DNA of 64,000 bases, taken from the NCBI GenBank assembly GCA_025617745.1, contig CM046869.1, forward strand, positions 12,729,168 to 12,793,167, given 5' to 3'. Under the pieces are notes generated by a model. The model was given only the letters and a program-made list of their open reading frames with translations. It was not told the DNA's origin and searched no databases. The DNA comes from Heliocidaris erythrogramma (taxonomy: Eukaryota > Echinodermata > Echinoidea > Camarodonta > Echinometridae). This document shows, piece by piece, positions 53,301 through 63,614 of this stretch (position 1 is the first letter of the stretch; each line of letters starts with the position of its first letter). Position numbers and translations under genes: made by a program.

Positions 53301-55228
53301 GCCCCTGCGACCCCCCTAAGAGCGGATATTGTTAATTTTACAAATAAAACCTGAGTACTTTACTTGTGTTTCCCCACTGCAATCACTCTCAGACAAATGT
53401 GCTACACAAGCGCGTCCACACACTTCCAAAATGGACCCTAAATGGCGTATTGCCACTGACCGCTACCACTCTACTCTAGAGGTCAGTGCGTATTGCACAT
53501 ACGAACTCTAATTTGCACCCTATACGGCGTCACATCAGAAAAACATATACCCTAAATGGTGTATAAATTATTATGGTACCTAGTGACAATGCGTTTAAAA
53601 TAAATTTTTAACCGGAAAACGATTGACCCCCCCCCCCCCCCCCCCCGCCCCCCCCCCCCCGCTACATTGCTAAAAAACAACATTAAAGGACAATTAACCC
53701 CACGTGATATTCTAGATGCACCTATTGTCTGCTACGTCTTTCCATGGAGGCTGCCATTTTGTGCATGACACGGATCATTAGGTACCATATGCATTGATAA
53801 TAGCCTACCTTTACAACAGATACGTCGCTTTGTTCTGATTGTATTACGATTGTTATTGGCCATGGGCCTAGATAATTGACGACCCATGAGTTCTAATAGC
53901 CATCCTGTAAAGCAGATTCCTCGCTTTGTTTTGGTATTGTTACGATTGTCTCCGTCCTTGACGTCAATTCTCCGTCCTTGACGTATATTTTTTATGAAGT
54001 ATATTTTTTATGAACAAATTAAGACCTTTTAAAAAATATATAAAACTAAACTTACATTTCAGAATATGTGACTTTATCTAATATATATTTGTCCTCTAAA
54101 AATCAATTACAAGTTAACGATGAAGGAAATTTTACTTGGGATGAAAAATATGTTCGTGTACACATAAAGTAATGGCAGCCCCCTTATTATTGCTAGCAGA
54201 CGATAACTTGGCTGGAAAATAGTGATTTATATCTATATCCTGTGTTTTTACATGAAATTGCATGTATCAAATAAGAGGCATATACTACACCATTCAAAAT
54301 AAGCTAATTCATACGCTGAGGTTAATTTCCCTTTAAGTCATTTCTTATTTTTCCCCTGGTAAATTTGACAGTTCTTATACGACTTGGTTTAGCCACAAGT
54401 CTTTTGGAGTTCTGTGGGTTTAGCCCACAGTTCAACGTTGGTGGCGCATAAAACTTTTGTTCGTACGTTACCAAGCAACACCGTCGCGCTGGAGAATTAA
54501 AAGCGTGAAAAAGTGGACAAAAATACACATTCTGGGTGGATTTATTGACTGAAAATCATGATCTGCTGTATTCTGATATGACACAAAGCCGAAGGTAACA
54601 ATTTACTTCATATGTTTAAGGAGATTGATTGGATATGTTCATGTAACTTCTCTAACGATAAATAAGGACCAGTCCCGTACGCGGCATTTTATGTCCAGTA
54701 GGCCTACTGGCAGTAGGCAGTATGGCTAACGTCCATGCGCATTGAGTCGCCACCCGACGGCCTTAAACTATTCCTATACTGCTAAATTAAACTTTATTCT
54801 TGATTTAAATCTTGATTTAATATGAAAACATCAATGTATCCCCTAAAATATCTCAAAAGCATGATTCATGAAAATTCTCCATTTTAAAGAGAATGACGTC
54901 ACTATATACGTACTTCCGGGAAGGCGACACAATAGGTGGCTGCTGTTGAGTCGCGCCCATCGATCTCTACCTGTAGTTACAAATCCAATACTGCGCGCAT
55001 GCGCACACCACACAGGCACGTCATACACGTGTGCCAGATCTACGCAGACTCGCCACCTTCTTGTAGAGAGTTCTACGTTAAAGCGCCACCCCCTTCTATT
55101 TTTTTAGATCACACCACCCCCTCTTTTAAAATGGTACCAGCTTGATCAGTATATTTTAATCTTCATCTCGATAGCAAATTTAGTCAACTTCCGTCATCAT
55201 ATTGGGCTACAACTATTGTTGTTGTTTT
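53301..55228. other. no gene recognised; poly-C tracts
   Basis: Poly-C at 53628-53660. A word CTCCGTCCTTGACGT is duplicated at 53956 and 53971. The segment 54724-54753 reappears inverted at 58407-58436. No coding similarity recognised. Confidence 0.35.
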
Positions 55229-55250
55229 GGCAAGGAAAGGTCAGCCACCC

Positions 55251-55940
55251 CACTCATAGGTACATTCCTATACTTCGTGTGTATAATGTAGGCAGTCATA
55301 CACCTCATCTTTTTAAAACACAACTGCACAAAAGTCACCAATATTCACTCAAAATCGGCATTTAATTTTCAAAAACCGACCCCAAAATATCCAAGAAATA
55401 CAATAAATTCAACTCACCAATGTTGGAAAAGATATTTACAAAAATGAAATCCGCAATTTACTGTTGATTCTCGCGAAACGAGCTATCGGAGTCATTGTGT
55501 ACATTTCCTGGTCGCCGCGGGCGCTGACATCTCCCCAAAAGAGTTTTGTCCTCAAAAATTCGGTCCCTATGGCGTACACGGAAAAGTTCCGATTTTCTGT
55601 GTGCGCGATCGTAAAGATCGATGTGCCCTTGCGATCCCGAGTTTCTTCGTGGACAAAAATTATATTGGCCGATTTTAGTCTAAGACATCGGCAGTTTGTA
55701 AACAACACGCGATCGCGAAACAAATCGGCGGGGATTTCTCCGGTTTTGGACAAGATTTTGACTTTGGATTTTGCTGTAAATATCAAAAGTTCTTCCTAAC
55801 GGCCATTTGAGGTAGGAGTGAGATTTTTAAGGGCTGAATTTGAAAGCAAGTATTTAAAATATTTATCTTATTTTCCCCCCATACCTTTAGTACATGCGAC
55901 AGAAAATACCAACTATTTTACAGAAATGTACCCGGGAGTG
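55251..55940 (+). mobile_element. 690-bp DNA transposon, copy 1
   Basis: Ends CACTCATAGGTACATT and, inverted, CACTCCCGGGTACATTTC. Exact 8-bp duplication AGCCACCC (55243-55250 and 55941-55948). It contains a frame of about 111 codons on one strand and 116 on the other (55464-55799 and 55436-55786), neither with a recognisable domain. Non-autonomous, hAT-like by duplication length. Confidence 0.8.
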
Positions 55941-55948
55941 AGCCACCC

Positions 55949-56162
55949 TATTATACTTGAAAAGGGAGTGCGACAAGGCAGCATCCTCTCCCCATCCCTG
56001 TACACCCTCTTCATTGATCAACTGATTAAGATCCTCAGGGAGGAAGACCTGGGATGTCACTTCCTGGGCAGATACTGTGGAGTTGTTGTCCTGGCAGATG
56101 ATGTGGCTCTGCTGTCCACCTCGGCAAAAGAACTGGGAGAAATGCTAAACGTCACCAGTAAC
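55949..56162 (+). pseudogene. LINE reverse transcriptase core, part 1
   Basis: Reads IILEKGVRQGSILSP, YTLFIDQLIKIL, then the catalytic LADDVALLS and KELGEMLNV. G-[VN]-R-Q-G-S-x-L-S-P and the A-D-D box are reverse transcriptase motifs. It is followed immediately by transposon copy 2; the frame resumes at 56861. Confidence 0.75.
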
Positions 56163-56852
56163 CACTCATAGCTACATTCCTATACTTCGTGTGTATAATG
56201 TAGGCAGTCATACACCTCATCTTTTTAAAACACCACTGCACAAAAGTCACCAATATTCACTCAAAATCGGCATTTAATTTTCAAAAACCGACCCCAAAAT
56301 ATCCAAGAAATACAATAAATTCAACTCACCAATGTTGGAAAAGATATTTTCAAAAATCAAATCCGTAATTTACTGTTGATTCTCGCGAAACGAGCTATCG
56401 GAGTCATTGTGTACATTTCCTGGTCGCCGCGGGCGCTGACATCTCCCCAAAAGAGTTTTGTCCTCAAAAATTCGGTCCCTATGGCATACACGGAAAAGTT
56501 CCGATTTTCTGTGTGCGCGATCGTAAAGATCGATGTGCGCTTGCGATCCCAAGTTTCTTCGTGGACAAAAATTGTATTGGCCGATTTTAGTCTAAGACAT
56601 CGGCAGTTTGTAAACAACACGCGATCGCGAAACAAATCGGCGGGGATTTCTCCGGTTTTGGACAAGATTTTGACTTTGGATTTTGCTGAAAATATCAAAA
56701 GTTCTTCCTAACGGCCATTTGAGGTAGGAGTGAGATTTTTAAGGGCTGAATTTGAAAGCAAGTATTTAAAATATTTATCTTATTTTTTCCCCATACCTTT
56801 AGTACATGCGACAGAAAATACCAACTATTTTACAGAAATGTACCCGTGAGTG
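56163..56852 (+). mobile_element. 690-bp DNA transposon, copy 2
   Basis: Ends CACTCATAGCTACATT and, inverted, CACTCACGGGTACATTTC. Duplication CCAGTAAC (56155-56162 and 56853-56860). Same 690-bp length as the other two copies. It interrupts the LINE reverse transcriptase frame. Confidence 0.8.
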
Positions 56853-56860
56853 CCAGTAAC

Positions 56861-58033
56861 TACGCTAAGAGGTGGAAATACTCAATCAATCCATCCAAAA
56901 GTGCTATTGTGGTCTTCAACGAAAAGTGCATCCCACCAGAACAAAGGCAACACACATGGACACTCGGGAATGACCAAGCGATCACCAAAGTTGATCAACA
57001 CCCCCACCTAGGTATCACAAAGTCCTCTGTGCGTGTAGACCCTACTTCGGAAATCATAGCCAAGGGCCTCAAGACCTTCTATGCCCTCCACGGTGTAGGG
57101 GCATATACATCAGGCCTCTCCCCCCATCTATGTTCCAAGCTATGGGCAGTATATTGCATTCCCAGAATGCTGTACGGGACGTCAATTCTCAGTCTGAACT
57201 CCCATGAAATTGCACGTCTCAACACAGCCCAGTACAGCCTCTTCAAAAAGATCCTAGGCATCCCCCAAAGTGCTGCAAACGAATCTGTCTATCTATTCAC
57301 TGGCCTGATCCCTCTCTACTGCCAAATGGAGCTGAACAGCCTCCTTCTAGTAGGTCAGCTCTTCAATCTGCCCCCAAATCGATTCGAAAAAAGGACCCTT
57401 CTCCATGCAACCATCTCACGGGTGCCCCTCATTAAGGCGTGGGAGAAGATCCTATGGAAGTACAAGCTCCCAAGCCTAATGGAATTACCTATCCCCTACC
57501 CCAAATGGAAATCACTGGTTAAGAAAGCTGTCCACCAAGCAGTACTCCATGAGGTTTATGAGGCCATATCCACCAAATCTACGCTCTCCCTATGGAAAGC
57601 TCTGGATCAACTCCCATCTTCTTCATCGCTCTTCCCCCTAAGTCTAGCACCTCACCTACGCAAGGCACTGATTGCCAGATCCCAGCTGCTGACTCAAACT
57701 TACCCACTCCAAAAGCGTCTCTGCAAAATTGGCAAATCCAACGACCTAATATGCCCACTCTGCGGAGTGGAAGAAGAAGATGTCATTCACTTTGTATCCT
57801 CCTGCAGCTTCTTCCAGCCTCAACGATCTATCTTCATAGAGAACATCAACCAGCAAGTCCCGGAGATAGATATTCCCAGCAGCTTAGATGAAGACAACCC
57901 ACAGGCCTTTGCAAACCTCATCCTCCTCCCGAACCCAGCCCTCCCACACTCAGCAGCTAAATCCCTCATGACCCTCGCCCTTCGCTTCATTCTAAAAATT
58001 CACCTTATACGTGCCACCTCATGCCAAGACTAA
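56861..58033 (+). pseudogene. LINE reverse transcriptase end and C-terminal domain, part 2
   Basis: Starts YAKRWKYSINPSKSAIVVF, the thumb-side motif that follows the A-D-D box in LINEs. The tail carries CPLCGVEEEDVIHFVSSC, a Cys-x2-Cys...His-x4-Cys zinc-knuckle-like motif (about residues 307-324 counted from 56846) seen at the C terminus of several I/Jockey-group ORF2 proteins. The exact clade is not determined. The stop is at 58031-58033. GC and codon use are richer than for the LINE at 36010. Confidence 0.7.
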
Positions 58034-58465
58034 GCCCTCACTGACATATACTGAACGAGTCTGACCTTGCACATTTGCCATACCCCTCTTAACAGGCAGC
58101 GTGGTTAAGCTGATCTCCGACACCAACCGGAGGAAGAACAAGAAGAAGAAGAAGAAGTTGAGTAGGGAAGTCTCGTCTTTGTCGCCCGAGCTCCATCCAC
58201 CGGCTATTGCAAGAGTGTGTGTGCTAGTTAAACTTTGATCGCGCCCAACTCTTATTCATGCGCCGGATCTTACAAGAGACTTCCAACGGCGGAAGAATAT
58301 ATTTTGACCTATTCAATGTAGCCACAACAAAGTCTGAAGCGATGCAGATAATTTTTAGAGGACGAGTTCGGACCATAAGTGACAGGTGAGTGGCGAGTTA
58401 ACAACGGTGGCGAGTCAATGCGCATGGACGTTAGCCAGGATCACATCAGCAAGCAATGGTCATAT

Positions 58466-59155
58466 CACTCACGGGTACATTACTGTAAAATAGTTGGTAT
58501 TTTCTGTCGCATGTACTAAAGGTATGGGGGGGAAATAAGATAAATATTTTAAATACTTGCTTTCAAATTCAGCCCTTAAAAATCTCACTCCTACCTCAAA
58601 TGGCCGTTAGGAAGAACTTTTGATATTTACAGCAAAATCCAAAGTCAAAATCTTGTCCAAAACCGGAGAAATCCCCGCCGATTTGTTTCGCGATCGCGTG
58701 TTGTTTACAAACTGCCGATGTCTTAGACTAAAATCGGCCAATATAATTTTTGTCCACGAAGAAACTCGGGATCGCAAGGGCACATCGATCTTTACGATCG
58801 CGCACACAGAAAATCGGAACTTTTCTGTGTACGCCATAGGGACCGAATTTTTGAGGACAAAACTCTTTTGGGGAGATGTCAGCGCCCGCGGCGACCAGGA
58901 AATGTACACAATGACTCCGATAGCTCGTTTCGCGAGAATCAACAGTAAATTGCGGATTTCATTTTTGTAAATATCTTTTCCAACATTGGTGAGTTGAATT
59001 TATTGTATTTCTTGGATATTTTGGGGTCGGTTTTTGAAAATTAAATGCCGATTTTGAGTGAATATTGGTGACTTTTGTGCAGTGGTGTTTTAAAAAGATG
59101 AGGTGTATGACTGCCTACATTATACACACGAAGTATAGGAATGTAGCTATGAGTG
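58466..59155 (-). mobile_element. 690-bp DNA transposon, copy 3 (inverted)
   Basis: Inverted relative to copies 1 and 2. Duplication GGTCATAT (58458-58465 and 59156-59163). Its 116-codon frame translates identically to that of copy 1, so the insertions are recent. Confidence 0.8.
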
Positions 59156-59163
59156 GGTCATAT

Positions 59164-59474
59164 TGACCATTAGGATCATATACATGTGTGTATACTGGGT
59201 ATTGGGGATACAGATGTAATTTTGTTTGAAATGGAGGTTTTTGTGGGCAAACTGATACTTAAGTATCATTCTTTAGATTTTAAGTTATCAGTTCGTTAAG
59301 ATACAAAATGTAGAAAGTTATAAAAACTTACATTTACAGCCCTCTTTTTGGTACTTGTTACCCACACCTCCATACGGATGACGACTGCTCTCAATATGTT
59401 GCGCACTAGTGAGGCCGCTCTACATGGTTACGCACCGTAGATACGTACGCAGAATGTTACGCACACAAGCTATT
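59164..59474. other. no gene recognised
   Basis: Sequence between the third 690-bp element and a palindrome. ACGCA words recur (59400-59465), no coding signal. Confidence 0.35.
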
Positions 59475-59615
59475 CTACGAAGACCTGGAAGGGCCAAACT
59501 GACGACGTAAAAAAATAAAAAATATTACGTACGTACGTAGTAATTATTATTACGTACGTACGTAATATTTTTTATTTTTTTACGTCATCAGTTTGGCCCT
59601 TCCAGGTCTTCGTAG
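59475..59615. repeat. 141-bp near-perfect palindrome
   Basis: CTACGAAGACCTGGAAGGGC at the left end is matched by its complement at the right, with one mismatch noticed in the arms (GACGACGTAA against TTACGTCATC). The centre is ATTACGTACGTACGTA on both sides of TAATTATTA. Confidence 0.85.
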
Positions 59616-60007
59616 GAGATCGACGAACCGATCGCGCCGGTACTACTACGAGCGCTGAGGGCTCCCTTCATCATAATCGTGAAAAATACAAACTGGATGC
59701 TGACGGGACAGTCTCGATAGCAGTTATCGACAAAAAGGACCCAAAATTTCAGGAAACCCTCTTCAAAGGTCACAAAACAACCTGGTAAGTTTTAATCATC
59801 TATTATTCAACATAAGTATTTGGATTTAAGTAAACTGCAATATATGAGTTTCAATTAAATATAGCCAAAAATGCACAGTGATGCAGTTTAGGTATGGGAT
59901 GTGTGTTGGCTGCGTTACTACACAGTCGGCAATGGCGTGTACCTATGAGTGGCCAGGATCACTCATAGGCCAAATCCAGTCGCTTACCATCAGCTTTCGC
60001 TCACCAC

Positions 60008-60791
60008 AGACGAGTCCATACTTCGCGGATTATGTTTGGCGCCCTGTTTTGGCCCTATTTGTGTATATTAATTACGATAAATAATAAATAAGACGTCAGA
60101 ATACACTCGTCTACGGAACCCGACAGCGTAGAGCCGACGCTAATTTGGGGGTAAGAATTTTATATTTAGGGGAATTTTAAACACAAAATTATAATTTTAA
60201 GCTTGATTTTACTAAAATTGACATGATTCTCATCAATATATTGACTAAATTATACATTTACTTACATTTTTTCGTCGCATTTTGCCTCTTTTGGGTTGTT
60301 TCCGTATTGTAGAACGATTCTCCACAGTCCCACATACAGTAGCACGTATAATGTACTTTTTATCGCGTATTTAGTACTGATACGCGAAGTATGGACTTTT
60401 CTGATAACTCTCGCGACCGACAGCTCCTTCACCACAGCGTATCCTCCTAGGAAAACGTTTAGAATTAGAATGTCTTTTTGATCGTACGTATTTTTACCAA
60501 AAAATCCAAAAAAGATTGTAAGAAATTTCCGAAAAATCGCCAGTGTTTGTGTGTATCCATGCCTCCTCTTGTCATGCAGATAAGGCATGACAATGGATAC
60601 ACACAAACACAGACGAGTTTTCGGAAATTTCTTACGATCTTTTTTGGATTTTTTGGTAAAAATACGTACGATCAAAAAGACATTCTAATTCTAAACAGAC
60701 GAGTCCATACTTCGCGGATTATGTTTGGCGCCCTCTTTTGGCCCTATTAGTGCATATTAATTACGGTAAATAATAAATAAGACGTCAGAAT
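60008..60791. repeat. hairpin element between direct repeats
   Basis: A 95-bp block starting AGACGAGTCCATACTTCGCG occurs at 60008-60103 and 60697-60791. Between them, 60457-60696 is a hairpin with arms of about 105 bp (GTTTAGAATTAGAATGTC on the left, GACATTCTAATTCTAAAC on the right; GTGTTTGTGTGTATCCA near the centre). Confidence 0.7.
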
Positions 60792-61081
60792 TTTGTAGAA
60801 TGACCAAGAATTATTGAAAATCGTTTGTGCTATTAGTTGTTCAAAATTATTTGTAAAAACCTTTAGAGCTGTCGCAATTTCCTTTTCAATCAAGTGAATG
60901 ACTTCATGTGGATAAGCTTATGGATCGTAACGGTAATGTTTTTTTTTCGTCGCATTTTCATGATTTTGCCTCTTTTGGGTTGTTTCCGTATTGTAGAACG
61001 ATTTTCCACAGTCCCACGTACAGTAGCGCGTACAATGTACTTTTTATCGCGTATTTAATACTGATATGCGAAGTATGGACA
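60271..61081. repeat. direct repeat pair, about 125 bp
   Basis: CGTCGCATTTTGCCTCTTTT and the following TTCCGTATTGTAGAACGATT occur at 60272-60394 and again, with a small insertion, at 60948-61081, both ending near GCGAAGTATGGA. Interleaved with the hairpin structure at 60008-60791. Confidence 0.65.
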
Positions 61082-61195
61082 TCCGCGAAGTTTGGACACA
61101 CTGCCATACTTTCAATTTGGGGGTTAGCTTTTTTCCTTTCTTTTTCAATCAATCCCAATAACTCACCTACCATTCATTGACATTTCACACATCTT

Positions 61196-61300
61196 ATCTC
61201 AATCTCTCTCTCCTTCCCCCTCTCCCCTTATCTCCCTCCCTCTCTCACCTTGTCTCTCTCCCTCCCTCTTTCCCTTATCTCTCTCTCCCCCTAATTTCGT
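61196..61300. repeat. CT-rich simple repeat
   Basis: Imperfect CTCTCTC/CCCTCTC tract. Confidence 0.75.
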
Positions 61301-62666
61301 AATACTATCATGACAACTCTCACCAGCAGTTCTTCACATCAAAGAATATATATATATATATTTTTAGGTGATCTGTCGTACATCGACAGATCACCTCTTA
61401 ATTTCGTCAAGATTTTTCTTCTTTATTATTTATTTATTTATTTATTCTTTATTTATTTTTATTTTTCGCCCATTTTCTTGTTACCATGATTCCTCAAAAA
61501 TTTCATTCTCAATTTTCTTCAAATTTTCGTCACTTATCAGACTGGTCAATGTCAAGATGTGGCATCTCATTCAAGGTCATCAGGTTATCATGACGTCATC
61601 AAGACGCCATTTTGTAAATTTACAAGATCGATTATATCTTCATAATCGATCATCAAAAATCAACTATATTCACATCACATAAACTTCACATGACGGGTCA
61701 TCAAGTCATGACCTCACAGGTCATCTAGAGGTCAGGACGTGCGCGTACGCGCGCGTCAAAATTTTAAAATGCTCAAAATCACGTAGGATCAAGTCTGCAC
61801 ACGTTTCAGGTCATTTTGAGCATTTCAAAAATGTCCGTGCGTAAGCGTCCTTGCGCGCGTTTTACGCGCACGCAAGTCGTAAATAACCTTAAAACGCCGT
61901 TTTTTTTCGATTGATTTGCAATCCTGACACTTTTCTTTATCATTTCCATCAACTTGGAATCGATTTCAATCAATAATAAGGTCGTACGGGGACGTCAAAG
62001 TTCCAAATCTGTGCGCGCGTCTATGGCGAAAATAACGTTAAAAAGGGCAAAAACATGCCTCTACATAATTCACTGTAGCTCGTTAAATAGTCCGTTGACC
62101 CCAAAATTTTGTATCATCATCAGGTAGGGTATGAATCATAGATATGATTTCATGTATCATTTGACTCTTATAAACATTATGACGTCATTAAAATGGCGCC
62201 TGAAGTCAAAATTTCCATTTTTCATGTTTTGACGTCATCACATTTATGCAAATTTTTCTCTAGATTCGTAATTATTGGTCGTTTTTCTCCCAAATTTTGA
62301 TATGTTATAGCTGCAACAATTCTCTACCAGACATCTTGCCACCATTATTCATTTTGATGACGTCATCACACTGAAATCTTCAATTAAAGACGACATGTCA
62401 AATTTTTCCCTATTTGCGTGTTATGTCTATGGAAGATGATATTTTTTCGAATCATGAATCTACATGACATCGTTCTCTGAGCAGTATCTCAGTTATTTTT
62501 GGTCTATTTCCTTCCAGATTTTAATATGTTGTAGCTGAGACTATAAGCTTTTATTAGTAAGCCCTTCAATTTTTGATCAGATGTCGGGATCATGCCCAAT
62601 TTTTCAGTACCAAATGGGATTTGAGAATCACGTTTTTCGTTTACGTGTTATCTCTATGGGAAATAT

Positions 62667-62732
62667 TTTGGTCTATCGGTAAAGCACATGACTACCATGG
62701 TCAAGGTACCTGGTTCGATCCCCGGGGCCGAT
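62667..62732 (+). ncRNA. tRNA-like Pol III sequence with T-run terminator
   Basis: A box TGGTCTATCGG and B box GGTTCGATCCC at tRNA-like spacing, followed by a run of about 22 T, a Pol III stop. The anticodon-type stem TGAC/GTCA has a 7-nt loop TACCATG; the acceptor strands do not pair. Probably tRNA-derived, not a functional tRNA. Confidence 0.45.
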
Positions 62733-63104
62733 TTTTTTTTTTTTTTTTTTTTTCTTCTTTACTTGTCATTTTACCATCCTCTACGACTATTATAACATAA
62801 ACAATCACAAACCAAGTAATAAAATGCCTTATTTTGCATGTTATGTCTATTGCAAAGTGCTGTGCAGTGGTTTATGTATATCCCTCTGGAAAATCTGTTT
62901 CACTGACGTGTATTAAAGCTATCCTACAATATCATTAGTCCTATTAGATATCACAATTTCTCAAAATTGGCTTAGTCAATTATCTTAATTATCTTATTGT
63001 GACGTCATCTAGACGCCATTTTCTACAAATCAACTTATGGTCGTATCTTCATAACGAAATGTGATTTCTCGTTCATATTTGGCATGGTTAAGGTCACTGT
63101 CATT

Positions 63105-63335
63105 GCAGTCATGATCATTACCATTATCCCCATCATTATCATCATTATCATTATCATCATTATATCATCAATCATCTTCAAAATCACCAACACCATAATC
63201 ATCATGAATATCACATCATCAATAATCATCATTATCATCACCATCATTATATCATCATAATCATTATAACCATCATCATTATATTATCATCTTCATCATC
63301 ATCACCATTATCATCATCACCGTAATCTTTTTACA
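63105..63335. repeat. ATC-type imperfect trinucleotide repeat
   Basis: ATCATTATCATCACC words throughout; Met/Ile-rich minus-strand frames are artefacts. Confidence 0.8.
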
Positions 63336-63614
63336 ATGACCGTTTCACACATTTTGCTACATTCCTGTCCTCAAGAACCATCTCCATTCATGGCATTCTT
63401 GACTTCCTATCTTCAGTTTAGCATTTCCCCATTATTATGATCATCCTGATTACAATCATGATCGTACAAAGTGAAAGACAGATCACCTAATTCGTCATGA
63501 CGAATTAAACTCTAGTTTTTAATTTAATATTCTTTTTTCAAAACCCAAATAAAAGACATAAGAGGAGTTGAATTTTTTATTCTTGCTTTCGCTCTGTTTC
63601 ATGTTATCATAAAA

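Larger units (their letters stand above)
55228..58158 (+). mobile_element. 5'-truncated LINE interrupted by two 690-bp transposons
   Basis: The coding remnant is split at 55250/55949 and 56162/56861 by the two insertions; ignoring them and one copy of each 8-bp duplication, the frame is continuous. The 3' end carries a GAA/AAG repeat tail (58130-58157). The 5' edge is approximate; nothing upstream of the reverse transcriptase core is present. Confidence 0.6.
61366..63488. mobile_element. candidate 2.1-kb repeat bounded by GGTGATCTGTC motifs
   Basis: It starts with a hairpin AGGTGATCTGTCG / CGACAGATCACCT (61366-61396) and ends with GACAGATCACCT (63477-63488), followed by the palindrome AATTCGTCATGACGAATT. 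The interior is rich in TGACGTCATCA words and GACGCCATTTT motifs, with a tRNA-like sequence and ATC repeats. No protein recognised; ends and class are uncertain. Confidence 0.4.

Noticed and set aside
60262-60750. Mirror-like frames of 90-137 codons on opposite strands
   Set aside because: Both read the arms of a hairpin and direct repeats; the similar proteins reflect the palindrome.
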